The position numbers were made by a program, and so were the translations under genes. Positions 8,571 through 17,320 of a stretch of 64,000 bases of DNA are shown one piece after another. The notes below the pieces were generated by a model. The model saw nothing but the letters and a program-made list of their open reading frames with translations, ran no database searches and was not told where the DNA came from. The DNA comes from Pseudomonadota bacterium. GTDB taxonomy: Bacteria > Pseudomonadota > Alphaproteobacteria > Rhizobiales > Beijerinckiaceae. The first letter of the stretch is position 1. Each line of letters starts with the position of its first letter. Where the stretch lies: assembly GCA_021781815.1 (NCBI GenBank), contig JAJXWB010000008.1:1-64000 (forward strand), in the 5' to 3' direction.

Positions 8571-8906
8571 TCAGCGCGACACCAGTTCCACGCGCACGGG
8601 CGCGACGCCGGCGCCCTTCATGCCGAGCACGCCGGCCGCGCCCGTCGAGACATCGACGATGCGCCCGCGCACGAACGGGCCACGGTCATTGACCGTCACG
8701 ACGACCGAACGCTGGTTGTGCAGATTGGTCACACGCAATTTCGTGCCAAATGGAAGGCTGCGGTGCGCCGCCGTGAGGGCGCCGACATGACCGCCGCTCG
8801 CTGTGCGGCCACGACCGCCGTAATAGGACGCCTTGCCGGTCCAGGCGGCATTGGCCGCGCCGGTCGCGGCGGTAATGAAAGAGGCGGCAATCAGGATTGT
8901 CTTCAA
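8571..8906 (-). CDS. RlpA-like double-psi beta-barrel protein
   Basis: A small exported protein of 111 residues. I choose the TTG at 8906 because GAGGAG lies six bases upstream and the product then begins with a clean signal peptide (MKTILIAASF... ending ANAA, about 20 residues). The mature part is one RlpA-type barrel with WTGKASYYGGRGRTASGG and VVTVNDRGPFVRGRIVDVS. RlpA proteins are lytic transglycosylases or related cell-wall factors; the SPOR domain of long RlpA proteins is absent and there is no lipobox cysteine. It is convergent with the SDR gene (stops three bases apart) and divergent from the epimerase-type gene. Confidence 0.82.
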   Translation of the reverse strand: MKTILIAASFITAATGAANAAWTGKASYYGGRGRTASGGHVGALTAAHRSLPFGTKLRVTNLHNQRSVVVTVNDRGPFVRGRIVDVSTGAAGVLGMKGAGVAPVRVELVSR

Positions 8907-9129
8907 AACATTCTCCTCGTTGAACTGGCGATCCCAGCCGGAGCGGGTCCGTTGAACGAAAGATCTGGACAGAAAAAGGCAAGCTTCGCCCAATTGCGGC
9001 CAAGATTCGTCAATCGTTTGCGACGCAAATGCGTTGAGGTTTAGAATGTTTCTGTTTTTCAAGAGCCTGAGGGTGATAATCTTCTCTGTTGCATAATTGT
9101 CTCTAATTCGGACATTCGGAGAAAATGGC

Positions 9130-10119
9130 ATGAAAATCCTTGTCACCGGGGCCGCAGGCATGATCGGTCAAAAATTATGCGCCCGCCTCGCACAGGACTC
9201 TGCCCTCGGCGGACGGACGATTTCGTCGCTGCACATGGTGGACGTAGCGGCGCCTGTTTTGGCCGCCGCCGCTTTTCCCGTCACTGTCGAGGCTGCGGAC
9301 ATCGCCGACCCCCGGCTCGCGCCGCGCCTGATGGCGTCGCGCCCGGATATCATCTTTCACCTCGCCGCGATCGTGTCGGGCGAAGCAGAACTCGATTTCG
9401 ACCGAGGCTATGCGATCAATCTCGACGGCGCGCGCCTTCTGCTCGACGCCATTCGCGCCGAGAACCTGAAATCGTCAGGCGCCTACAGGCCGCGTTTCGT
9501 CTTCGCCTCGTCGATCGCAGTGTTCGGCGCGCCGTTTCCGGACGCGATCACCGACGATTTTCATCTCACGCCGCTGACGAGCTACGGGACGCAGAAGGCG
9601 ATCGACGAACTCCTGCTGTCCGACTACACGCGCAAGGGCTTCGTGGACGGGGTCGGCATTCGTCTGCCAACGATCTGTGTCCGCCCCGGTCGGCCGAACG
9701 CTGCGGCCTCCGGTTTCTTCTCCAATATCATCCGCGAACCGCTGGTCGACCGGACGGCGACCCTGCCCGTCCCGGACACCGTGCGCCACACGCACGCAAC
9801 GCCCCGCGCGGCCGTCGGTTTTCTGCTGCACGCTGCGACCCTCGACGGGGAAAGGATCGGACCGCGCCGCAACCTCTCCATGCCCGGCGTCTCGGTGACG
9901 GTCGGCGAGCAGATCGAGGCGTTGCGGCGGGTGGCCGGCGACAGGGCCGTGGCGCTGATCGAACGGAAACCGGACGCCTTGATTTCCCGCATCGTGTCGG
10001 GCTGGCCGGAAAAATTCACAGCCTGTCGCGCAATCGAGCTCGGCTTCGTCGCGGAGACGTCGTTCGACGACATCATCCGCACGCATATCGACGATGAGCT
10101 CGGCGGAACGATCCCCTGA
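9130..10119 (+). CDS. denD: D-erythronate dehydrogenase-like SDR (DenD type)
   Basis: A 329-residue extended SDR: MKILVTGAAGMIG Rossmann start, FHLAAIVSGEAELDFDRGY, SSIAVFG and the catalytic YGTQK motif. The phrases VGIRLPTICVRPG, NAAASGFFSNIIREPL and HTHATPRAAVGF are typical of D-erythronate dehydrogenase (DenD) and its close relatives, which oxidise four-carbon aldonates with NAD+. The ATG at 9130 is chosen because GGAG lies eight bases upstream. No erythronate kinase or isomerase genes are nearby, so the substrate is inferred from similarity only. It fits the sugar-acid theme of the dehydratase and SDR genes just upstream. Confidence 0.8.
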   Translation: MKILVTGAAGMIGQKLCARLAQDSALGGRTISSLHMVDVAAPVLAAAAFPVTVEAADIADPRLAPRLMASRPDIIFHLAAIVSGEAELDFDRGYAINLDGARLLLDAIRAENLKSSGAYRPRFVFASSIAVFGAPFPDAITDDFHLTPLTSYGTQKAIDELLLSDYTRKGFVDGVGIRLPTICVRPGRPNAAASGFFSNIIREPLVDRTATLPVPDTVRHTHATPRAAVGFLLHAATLDGERIGPRRNLSMPGVSVTVGEQIEALRRVAGDRAVALIERKPDALISRIVSGWPEKFTACRAIELGFVAETSFDDIIRTHIDDELGGTIP

Positions 10120-10131
10120 CCGACCCGTCGC

Positions 10132-10165
10132 ATTTTTCCTTGGCTCCGCTCTATTTTTCCTTGGC
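10132..10165. repeat. 13-base direct repeat at the end of the IalB gene
   Basis: ATTTTTCCTTGGC occurs at 10132-10144 and again at 10153-10165, 21 bases apart. The second copy encodes the last residues (AKEK) of the IalB-family protein; the first lies just past its stop. This looks like a short tandem duplication of the 3' end. Confidence 0.6.
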
Positions 10166-10741
10166 CAATGCGTCGATCGCCTGGGAGAGGCCCCGGAAGG
10201 AGAAGGGAATGACGACGTCCTGACCGCCCCCGCTCTTCACGACGATGCGGCCGGACCCGGCGCCCGCTCGCCAGCGCTTCAGCGTGTCGGGCGCGGGAAC
10301 GCCAGCGGCGAAGCAGCCCGCGGGCAGGCAGCGCGTCCAGACCAGTTCGGCCGGTTGCATGTCCTTCTCGTCGACGGCGACGCGCACGACGCTCGGGAAC
10401 GAAATGTCATGCGGCGCGACGACGGTCATCTGCAATGGATCTGACGACGCGACTTTCCCGAACGCGATCTGCGCAATTGGCGAGCTCTGGCCCTTGACCG
10501 TCACGGTCTGGGCAATTTCGCACGCGCGCCGGGCGCCCGAGGCGTCTGACACCCGCTGGCATCGCAACGTCCAGTCCCCGTAGTTCGATGTCTGCGCATC
10601 CGGATCGCTCGGTACGGACGCAGGTTGCGCCCCTGCGTTCGGCTTCGCGGTCTGCGCCGCCGCCCCGCCGCCGGCGGGAATGGCGCTCAAACCCGCGCAG
10701 ATCAGTGACGCCATCGAAATTCGTCGTAATATCTCGCGCAT
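10151..10741 (-). CDS. IalB-family exported protein
   Basis: A 196-residue secreted protein of the invasion-associated locus B family. An N-terminal signal peptide (residues about 1-29, ending near GGAAAQ) is followed by the family block NYGDWTLRCQ, CEIAQTVTVKG, DISFPSVVRVAVD and RCLPAGCFA. Four conserved cysteines suggest two disulphides in the periplasm. The molecular role is unknown; IalB proteins occur in pathogens and free-living bacteria alike. The ATG at 10741 shares its A with the stop of the upstream inhibitor-like gene (TGATG), which indicates translational coupling. Confidence 0.88.
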   Translation of the reverse strand: MREILRRISMASLICAGLSAIPAGGGAAAQTAKPNAGAQPASVPSDPDAQTSNYGDWTLRCQRVSDASGARRACEIAQTVTVKGQSSPIAQIAFGKVASSDPLQMTVVAPHDISFPSVVRVAVDEKDMQPAELVWTRCLPAGCFAAGVPAPDTLKRWRAGAGSGRIVVKSGGGQDVVIPFSFRGLSQAIDALAKEK

Positions 10742-11502
10742 CACATCTTTCTGAATCCGAGCGGCTGCCCGCCTTCCTTTGGATCTTTTTGCCAGGTGCC
10801 GTCTGGCGCGCGCTCGAAGGCGGCGGAATGGCCCTTGCGCGCGGTGAGCCGCAGCTTTCCGCCCAAATAGCTCCAGGATTGCGGATCGAAAACCAGGATG
10901 CCGTTGTCCCGGCATGCCGGCGCCAGCTGCGCGCGCGAACCGGCCCCCCGCGGCGACGTCTCCAGCGTCAGCATGCAGCCCGTGTCCTTCCGCCCCTCAC
11001 GCAGCACCGCGTAACGACCGGGAATCTCGCTTGAGCGAACAGCCGGCGCGGATTGCGAAGAAGCAGCCGCCGCGTGCGCCGCCGGTTTCGCCGCGCCGCG
11101 CGTCGCCTCGTTGGCGGTCATGAGGATATAGGTCTCGCCTTCCGGTCCCTTTGCGGCGAGGCCATTCCTTTCCGCAGCGAAGGAAAGCACGGCGGCGCCG
11201 CTGCGGGCCAGCAGGTCTAGTCCACCGGACGGCGAGAGCTTCCAGCTCGAAACACTGGCGAGCACGGGCATGCCATGCCGGCAGGGCGGCGGCAACCCCA
11301 GTTCATTGCCCACGCCCGCAGTCTGCGCCCGCAACTGAATCGAGCATTTGCGCGCGCCATCGTCGCGGCTCAGTTCCCAGACGCCCGTCGCGCGTTCTAC
11401 GCTCGACAGATCGTAGGCGGCGACGGAGGAGGACGCGGCGGACGACGCCGCGAGCATGAGACCGAAAGCGAAGCAAAGGCGATCAACGGCAATCCAGCGC
11501 AT
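10741..11502 (-). CDS. Exported protein with two AprI/Inh-like domains
   Basis: A 253-residue protein with a signal peptide (about 28 residues, ending SSVAA) and two copies of a beta-barrel domain resembling the AprI/Inh metalloprotease-inhibitor family (also Brucella Omp19). The first copy runs from about GVWELSRDD (residue 41) to EGETYILM (126), the second from IPGRYAVLR (about 160) to the end. Each holds a CxxxL...C pair and an S-W strand (SVSSWKL, DPQSWSYL). An alanine-rich linker joins them. Such proteins inhibit secreted proteases or act as envelope antigens. The stop overlaps the start of the IalB gene, so the two are made together. Confidence 0.75.
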   Translation of the reverse strand: MRWIAVDRLCFAFGLMLAASSAASSSVAAYDLSSVERATGVWELSRDDGARKCSIQLRAQTAGVGNELGLPPPCRHGMPVLASVSSWKLSPSGGLDLLARSGAAVLSFAAERNGLAAKGPEGETYILMTANEATRGAAKPAAHAAAASSQSAPAVRSSEIPGRYAVLREGRKDTGCMLTLETSPRGAGSRAQLAPACRDNGILVFDPQSWSYLGGKLRLTARKGHSAAFERAPDGTWQKDPKEGGQPLGFRKM

Positions 11503-11520
11503 GTCGAACCTCCCTGCCCC

Positions 11521-12495
11521 CTACCCCGCGCCAGCCGGCGGCCATGGCGTTTCCGCGACGGGCGTGAGGGGTGCGCCGCTGCGGATGAACGAGGCTATGT
11601 TGTCGACCACGAGTCGGCTCATCGCATCGCGTGTATGGTTCGTGCCCGATCCGACGTGCGGCAGCAAGACCACATGCTCCATTTCGAGCAAATCTCGCGG
11701 CACTTTCGGCTCGTCAGCGAAGACGTCCAGACCGGCTGACAGAATTTTCCGGTCGCGCAAGGCGGCGATCAGCGCGTCCTGATCGCAGACCGAGCCGCGC
11801 GCAACGTTGATGAAAATACCATTCGGGCCGAGCGCTTCGAGAACATCGGCGTTGACGATGTGGTGCGTGTCCGCGCCGCCTGGCGTGATCGCCACAAGGA
11901 TGTCGCACGCCTGCGCCAGCGCGCTCGGCGTCGGCGCATATGGATAGGAGACGTCGTGTTGCGGCCGGCGGCCGTGGTAGACGACCCTCATCCCGAAGGC
12001 TTCGGCGCGCCGGGCGATCGTGCGGCCGATCCGGCCGAGGCCGAGGATGCCGAGCGTCCGTCCGCGCAACGAGCCTGTGAGCGGAAACGGCCCCTCCAGC
12101 CAGCGGCCGGCCCGCACGAATCTGTCGGCCTGCGGCAATTGCCGGACCGTGCAGAGGATGAGTCCCATCGCCGTATCCGCCACCTCGTCGTTCAGCACGT
12201 CGGGCGTATTGGTGACGACGACGCCATGCGCGCCTGCCCATGCCGCATCGACATGATCGTAACCAACGCCGAACGACGCGACGATCTTCAGATTTGGGAA
12301 CCGCGCCATGGCCGCGCCGTCCAGCCGCTCCCCGCCGGCGGCTGTCGCGATCGCGCGGACGCGCGGCGCGAGTTCGGCGAGCGCGCGCTCGCGATCGGCG
12401 GCGTCCCACAGCTTGTGCAGCGTACAGACGGACGTCAGGCCCTCGACGACCAGCGGCGGCATCCGGGTCATCATCAGCGTTTCAAATTCGGCCAC
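11521..12495 (-). CDS. D-isomer-specific 2-hydroxyacid dehydrogenase
   Basis: A 324-residue NAD(P)-dependent 2-hydroxyacid dehydrogenase of the glyoxylate/hydroxypyruvate reductase type. It shows the substrate-side VASFGVGYDHVD, the nucleotide-binding GLGRIGRTIARR, and the three catalytic residues: Arg in NVARGSV, Glu in DVFADEP and His in LLPHVGSGTNHTRD. After GMRVVYHGR the residues are Arg-Arg, which suggests NADPH. The start is the GTG at 12495, with GGAGG five bases upstream; two later ATG codons (12474 and 12471) lack a ribosome site. It lies downstream of the DMT transporter gene on the same strand; the substrate is not identified. Confidence 0.86.
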   Translation of the reverse strand: MAEFETLMMTRMPPLVVEGLTSVCTLHKLWDAADRERALAELAPRVRAIATAAGGERLDGAAMARFPNLKIVASFGVGYDHVDAAWAGAHGVVVTNTPDVLNDEVADTAMGLILCTVRQLPQADRFVRAGRWLEGPFPLTGSLRGRTLGILGLGRIGRTIARRAEAFGMRVVYHGRRPQHDVSYPYAPTPSALAQACDILVAITPGGADTHHIVNADVLEALGPNGIFINVARGSVCDQDALIAALRDRKILSAGLDVFADEPKVPRDLLEMEHVVLLPHVGSGTNHTRDAMSRLVVDNIASFIRSGAPLTPVAETPWPPAGAG

Positions 12496-12648
12496 GTCGC
12501 CTCCGGTCCCTTGCTCCGCGAGAAACACGCGCGCATTCCAGCTCGACCGCGCCATCATGTGCGAGCGGTCGTTGGCCGGCAAGGCCGGCCGCCCCGCCTG
12601 GAATGCTGCCGGGCGCGGGGGACATTGACGAAGCGTTCCCCGCCGGAC

Positions 12649-13587
12649 TCAGGCCCAGGCCCGTTTCCGCTCGCGGTAGAAGAGATAAAGGCCGGACGAG
12701 ACGACGACGCTCGCGCCGGCTGCGGTATAGACGCCCGGAATATCGCCAAACACGAGATAGCCGAGCGCCGTCATCCAGACGATCTGCGTATAGACATAAG
12801 GCGCGAGCACGGCGGCCGGCGCGCGGGCGTGCGCAAGAATGAGCAGATAATGGCCGAATCCGCCAAAGAAGCCGGTCGCAGCGAGGCCGATCCAGACGAG
12901 CGGCTGATCGGGCCGCTGCCAGAACAACGGCAGCAACGGCGTCAGGATCACCACGCCCGAAATGGCCGAGAAGAAATTCGTCGTCGTCGCCGGATCGGTC
13001 GCCGCCATCAGCCGCGTCAGCATGTTATAGAAAGCATAGCAAAACAGCCCGGCGATCGAATACAGCATGCCCGGCTGCATCGCGCCGAAACCCGGGCGCA
13101 CCACCACCAGCACGCCGAGGAAGCCGACAAGGATCGCGACGAGCCGTCGCGGCCCCACCCACTCGCCGAGAATGGGGCCAGCGAGTAGCGACACGACCAG
13201 GGGCAGCGCAAACGCGATCGACATCGTGTCGGCGAGCTGGAGGTGGCGCAGCGCCAGGAAATTGAACGCAGTGGAGCCGAAAAGCAGCATTGCGCGCGTC
13301 GATTGCAGGATCGGCCGTTGTGTCCTGAGCGTTCCGGTCGCCTTCCACGGATTGGCGAAGGCGAGCGCCAGCATGGTCGCTCCGACGTAGCGCGCCCATA
13401 CGATCTCCCACACCGGCACATGCCGGGCGAGCCATTTGCCGGTCGTATCGAGACAGGCGAAGCCGACCAGCGCACAGCACATCAGCACGATGCCGCGCGT
13501 GCGCGCCGACAGTTCGGCGGCGTCGGCTGCCTCGAGCGAGACGCGCGTGGCCGGCTTTGGCGGCCTGCGGGGCGTGGTAAGATTCAT
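12649..13587 (-). CDS. EamA-family (DMT) transporter
   Basis: A 312-residue inner-membrane protein with about ten hydrophobic segments in two EamA repeats. The first spans residues about 32-165 (FACLDTTGKWLARHVPVWEIVWARY is a typical first repeat motif region) and the second about 170-305 (YSIAGLFCYAFYNMLTR through YLVFGDIPGVYTAAGASVVVSSGLYLFY). Members export amino acids or other small metabolites; no substrate can be read from the sequence. A charged cytosolic N-terminus of about 30 residues precedes the first membrane helix. It is followed on the same strand by the hydroxyacid dehydrogenase gene. Confidence 0.88.
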   Translation of the reverse strand: MNLTTPRRPPKPATRVSLEAADAAELSARTRGIVLMCCALVGFACLDTTGKWLARHVPVWEIVWARYVGATMLALAFANPWKATGTLRTQRPILQSTRAMLLFGSTAFNFLALRHLQLADTMSIAFALPLVVSLLAGPILGEWVGPRRLVAILVGFLGVLVVVRPGFGAMQPGMLYSIAGLFCYAFYNMLTRLMAATDPATTTNFFSAISGVVILTPLLPLFWQRPDQPLVWIGLAATGFFGGFGHYLLILAHARAPAAVLAPYVYTQIVWMTALGYLVFGDIPGVYTAAGASVVVSSGLYLFYRERKRAWA

Positions 13588-13685
13588 TGGCTCGTTCTAT
13601 CCGCCGCCGCCCGATGATGCGACCTGTTCCGGCGCGCGAAGCGCGAGCGCGCAACGGCCATGCCCTGGGAACATGGCCGCGCCGA

Positions 13686-14537
13686 TCATCGCTCGCGGGG
13701 CCGCGCGCTTTCATGCCAGCGCCCGAGGACGGCGTTCGACAGCAATGCAAACAGGACAAAGATCGCGATTCCCGTCGCCGAGATCAGCGTCAGCGCCGCA
13801 AACATGCGGGGAATGTTGAGGCGAAAGCCCGCCTCGACGATACGGAAGGCGAGTCCGGTCCCCTGCCCGGCCGCCCCGGCCGCGAGTTCGGCGACAATTG
13901 CGCCGATCAGCGACAGGCCGCCAGCGATCCGCAGGCCTGAAAAGAAATAGGGCAGCGCCGCCGGCGCCCGCAACAGCCACAGTTTCCGCCAGCGCGACGC
14001 CCCATAGAGGTCGAACAGATCGACGAGATTGTGGTCGGTCGAGGCGAGCCCGAGCGCCGTATTCGCAAGCACAGGAAAAAATGCGACGAGAAAGGCGCAC
14101 ACGAGCACCGCCGTCGAGGGATCGAGCCAGACCAGCAGCAGCGGCGCGATGGCGATGACCGGCGTCACCTGCAGCACGATGGCGAAAGGCAGGAAGGCGC
14201 GCTCGATCCATCTCGATTGCGACAGCAGGATCGCCAGTCCGACGCCGCCCAGCGTCGCCGCGACCAGCGCCTCGAACGTGATGGTCAGCGTCACGATCAG
14301 CGAGGAGAACAGCAGCGACCAGTCCTTCGCCAGCGTCTCGGCGATCAGGCTTGGCGCCGGCAGGATATAGGGCGGGATTCGCTCGTAGGCGACAACGCCC
14401 TCCCACAACGCCAGCGCGCCAAGAAACACCGCCGCGGGCAGCGCGATTTCAACGAGGCGCGCGGCGCTGGAACTCCAGCCCTCCGGATCGCTTTCGGCGT
14501 CGGGGCGCGCCTGTGCGGCTCGCTGGTCCTCCCTCAT
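13686..14537 (-). CDS. ABC transporter permease (SsuC/TauC/ThiX type)
   Basis: A 283-residue inner-membrane permease with about six hydrophobic segments and the BPD_transp_1 EAA-type loop (DLYGASRWRKLWLLRAPAALP). The opening PPYILPAPSLIAETL is characteristic of the nitrate/sulfonate/taurine/pyrimidine-precursor permeases. Its ATG at 14537 overlaps the stop of the upstream ATPase gene by four bases (ATGA), and the ATPase in turn overlaps the binding-protein gene, so the three form one translationally coupled importer. Confidence 0.92.
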   Translation of the reverse strand: MREDQRAAQARPDAESDPEGWSSSAARLVEIALPAAVFLGALALWEGVVAYERIPPYILPAPSLIAETLAKDWSLLFSSLIVTLTITFEALVAATLGGVGLAILLSQSRWIERAFLPFAIVLQVTPVIAIAPLLLVWLDPSTAVLVCAFLVAFFPVLANTALGLASTDHNLVDLFDLYGASRWRKLWLLRAPAALPYFFSGLRIAGGLSLIGAIVAELAAGAAGQGTGLAFRIVEAGFRLNIPRMFAALTLISATGIAIFVLFALLSNAVLGRWHESARPRER

Positions 14538-15301
14538 GCCGCCTGCGCCCCGCTCGCCGCATCGAGCGCCGCCGACACGCGCCGACCGAATTCGGAGAAT
14601 GCGGCGGAATGGCGAAAATCCGGCGTGCGAACGGGCGGTCCGTCGATCTCGATCGTCTCGGCGACTCGGCCCGGCCGCGCCGAGAACACGGCGATGCGCG
14701 AGGACAGATACACGCTCTCGAACACCGAATGCGTCACGAAAATCACGGTCGTCCTCAGGCGCGCCGAAAGCGAAAGAAGGTCGTCATTCAGCCTGAACCG
14801 CGTGATCTCGTCGAGCGCGGCGAAGGGCTCGTCCATCAGCAGCAACGGCGGTCGCGTGACCAGCGCGCGCGCGATCGACACGCGCATCCGCATACCGCCG
14901 GACAGTTCGCGCGGATAGGCGTCGGCGAACGCGGACAGCCCCACGCCCTCCAGCGCCTCGCGTACGCGCCAGTCCGCCTCCCGCCGCGACGCGCCTTTGA
15001 GCCGCAACGGCAGGAACACATTGCTCGCCACCGACGCCCACGGCATCAGCGTCGGCTCCTGAAACACGAAACCGATTTCCGGCCGCGCGCCATCGCGCCA
15101 CGCAATCCGTCCGCCGCTGACGTCGCCGAGGCCCGCGATCAGCCGCAAAGCCGTCGACTTGCCGCATCCGGACGGTCCGAGCAGCGACAGGAACTCCCCT
15201 TCGCGCACATCGAGATCGAGGCCGGCCAGCGCCTCCGTTCCGTTGGCGAAGGTCTTCACGACGCCACGCATCGACACCAGCGGCATCGCGCCCGCGGTCA
15301 T
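14534..15301 (-). CDS. ABC transporter ATP-binding protein (SsuB/TauB type)
   Basis: A 255-residue ABC ATPase with Walker A GPSGCGKST (about residues 41-49), Q loop (FVFQEPTLMPWASV), signature LSGGMRMRVSIARAL, Walker B LLLMDEPFAALDE and an H-loop histidine (VTHSVFE). The layout matches the nitrate/sulfonate/taurine importers. It energises the permease encoded just downstream, with four-base overlaps on both sides of the gene. Confidence 0.95.
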   Translation of the reverse strand: MTAGAMPLVSMRGVVKTFANGTEALAGLDLDVREGEFLSLLGPSGCGKSTALRLIAGLGDVSGGRIAWRDGARPEIGFVFQEPTLMPWASVASNVFLPLRLKGASRREADWRVREALEGVGLSAFADAYPRELSGGMRMRVSIARALVTRPPLLLMDEPFAALDEITRFRLNDDLLSLSARLRTTVIFVTHSVFESVYLSSRIAVFSARPGRVAETIEIDGPPVRTPDFRHSAAFSEFGRRVSAALDAASGAQAA

Positions 15302-16302
15302 TGTTTCGGACGCAGGTCGAGGCCGACGCGCCGGTTCACGAAGGCGAGCGTATATGCTTTCGCGTACTCCAGGCCGGCATCGACGACGCCCGCCTGGACC
15401 ATCTTGTCGAAGAAGCTTTTCATCCGCGCGTCCGTCATTGCGCCGACGCCCATCGTCAGCGAATCGCCGGAATCGACAATTCCGTAGTCTTTCATCCTCG
15501 CGATCGAGAACGCGATCTGTCCATCGGTGATTTCGGGATTGTCATGTTTGATCGCCGCATTGGCGGCGGCGTTGTCGCCGTAGAGGTAATGATACCAGCC
15601 GACGATCGAGGCATCGACGAAACGCTGCACGAGAGCGGGATTTCGGGCGAGCGTGTCGGCCCGCGCCTCGATCGTGGTGGAATAGGAATCCCAGCCGTAG
15701 TCGGCGACAAGGAATACGTTCGGCCTGAATCCGCCCTGCTTCTCGACTTCGTAAGGCTCGGATGTCAGGTAGCCTTGCTGGACGGACGACCTGTCCGCGA
15801 TGAAGGGCGCCGGATTGAAGGCGTAGGGCTTCACTTTTTCTTCGCGAAATCCATACGCCTGCCTGGCCCACTGGAAGACGGTGACGAGATTGTCCTTGGC
15901 GACGAAATAGGCGCTCGCCTTCGACAGGTCTTCGATCCGGTCGAGCCCCGCGCCGGGGTGCGACATGTAAATGATCGGATCCTTCTGGAACATGCTTGCG
16001 ACAACGAGGGTCGGTATGCCCTCCTTCACCGCATCGAGCGCCTGGATCATGTTCGCGCCCATGAAAAAATCGACCTTGCCCGAAATCAGCAGCAGACGGT
16101 TGTTGGCCTGCGGGCCGCCCGGAACGATCTTTACGTCGAGCCCGTATTTCGCATACGTGCCGTCGACGACCGCCTGATAGAAGCCGCCGTGCTCGGCTTC
16201 GGCGAGCCAGTTGGTCGCGAACGATACCTTGTCGAGCGCCTGTGCGCCGCCGGATACGAGGATGGCTAGCGCGGCTGCAAACAATTTCGGTTTCAGTTTC
16301 AC
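15298..16302 (-). CDS. ABC transporter substrate-binding protein (SsuA/THI5-like)
   Basis: A 334-residue periplasmic binding protein. I use the GTG at 16302 because GGAGG lies four bases upstream and the product then starts with a signal peptide (MKLKPKLFAAALAILVSGGAQA, cut after about residue 22). The mature part begins VSFATNWLAEAEHGGFYQA, the hallmark of NMT1/THI5-like proteins that bind pyrimidine precursors, sulfonates or related compounds, and continues with KYGLDVKIVPGGPQ and GKVDFFMGANM. The likely cargo is a small heterocycle or amine; the divergent creatininase-family gene supports a cyclic amide-type compound, but this is inference. Confidence 0.88.
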   Translation of the reverse strand: MKLKPKLFAAALAILVSGGAQALDKVSFATNWLAEAEHGGFYQAVVDGTYAKYGLDVKIVPGGPQANNRLLLISGKVDFFMGANMIQALDAVKEGIPTLVVASMFQKDPIIYMSHPGAGLDRIEDLSKASAYFVAKDNLVTVFQWARQAYGFREEKVKPYAFNPAPFIADRSSVQQGYLTSEPYEVEKQGGFRPNVFLVADYGWDSYSTTIEARADTLARNPALVQRFVDASIVGWYHYLYGDNAAANAAIKHDNPEITDGQIAFSIARMKDYGIVDSGDSLTMGVGAMTDARMKSFFDKMVQAGVVDAGLEYAKAYTLAFVNRRVGLDLRPKQ

Positions 16303-16513
16303 CTGACCTCCTTCGGCCGATGCGGGCCCCCGGCATGCGATGCCGATTTGTGGCCGCAGGCGGCGGCCGGTGCAAGCGCCCTGACGCAATCACGGACTGG
16401 ACCACGCGCCTCCCGGCTCGCATAGTTGCGGGCGACAGGCGCCGCGACGCCCCCGGGCGTGAGCGGCCGATGGACGTGCGCGCCCGCAGGCGCGCGTTCC
16501 TGTGGGAGCTGGC

Positions 16514-17320
16514 ATGGCTGCGACCCGCCTTTGGACCGAAATGAGCGCGCTCGATTTTCGCGACGCGGATATGGCGGGCATGATCGCCGTGCTGCCGCTC
16601 GCCGCCGTCGAACAGCACGGGCCTCATCTGCCGGTTGGCGTCGACGTCCAGATCATGCGTGGCTATCTCGACCGCGTGATCGCGCGGTTGCCGGACGACC
16701 TCCCCGTCCTGTTCCTGCCCATCCAATGCATCGGCTCGTCTCAGGAGCACACGGCATTTCCGGGGACGCTCTCGCTGCCCGCGGACGTCGCGGCGCGCGC
16801 CTGGACCTCGATCGGGGAAAGCGTCGCGCGAACCGGCTGCCGCAAGCTCGTGCTGGTCAACGCCCATGGCGGCAATGCGGCCGTTCTCGCGCAGGTGGCG
16901 CTCGACTTGCGCACGCGCTTCGGCATGCTCGTTGTCATCGCGCCCTGGAGCCGGTTCGGCTATGCGGACGACCTGTTTTCGGAGGAGGAGCGAGCGCACG
17001 GCATTCACGGCGGCGACATCGAGACCTCGCTGATGCTCGCCTTCCGGCCAGATCTCGTGCAGATGCATCTTGCCGATGATTTTCGTCCGGCAAGCGTCGC
17101 GATGGAACAGGATTTCACCTGGCTGCGCGCGACAAGGCCTATCGGCTTCGGGTGGATGGCGCAGGATTTGTCGCCCGCCGGCGCCATCGGCGACGCGGCT
17201 GCGGCGACCGCCGCCAAGGGCGAACAGACCGCCGATTACGGCGCGACCGCCTTTATCGAGCTGCTGCGCGACGTCGAGGCGTTCGACCTTGCGGCGCTGC
17301 GGCAGGAGCCGGAGTTTTGA
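16514..17320 (+). CDS. Creatininase-family amidohydrolase
   Basis: A 268-residue metal-dependent hydrolase of the creatininase family. Recognisable metal-site motifs are PLAAVEQHGPHLPVGVD (residues about 23-39), NAHGGN and HGGDIETS. Relatives open cyclic amides (creatinine) or cleave formamido-pyrimidine or mycofactocin intermediates. The ATG at 16514 has GGGAG five bases before it. It is transcribed away from the SsuABC/THI5-type importer genes, with about 210 bases between, so uptake and hydrolysis of the same substrate is a reasonable guess. Its last 68 bases overlap the convergent GNAT gene. Confidence 0.85.
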   Translation: MAATRLWTEMSALDFRDADMAGMIAVLPLAAVEQHGPHLPVGVDVQIMRGYLDRVIARLPDDLPVLFLPIQCIGSSQEHTAFPGTLSLPADVAARAWTSIGESVARTGCRKLVLVNAHGGNAAVLAQVALDLRTRFGMLVVIAPWSRFGYADDLFSEEERAHGIHGGDIETSLMLAFRPDLVQMHLADDFRPASVAMEQDFTWLRATRPIGFGWMAQDLSPAGAIGDAAAATAAKGEQTADYGATAFIELLRDVEAFDLAALRQEPEF

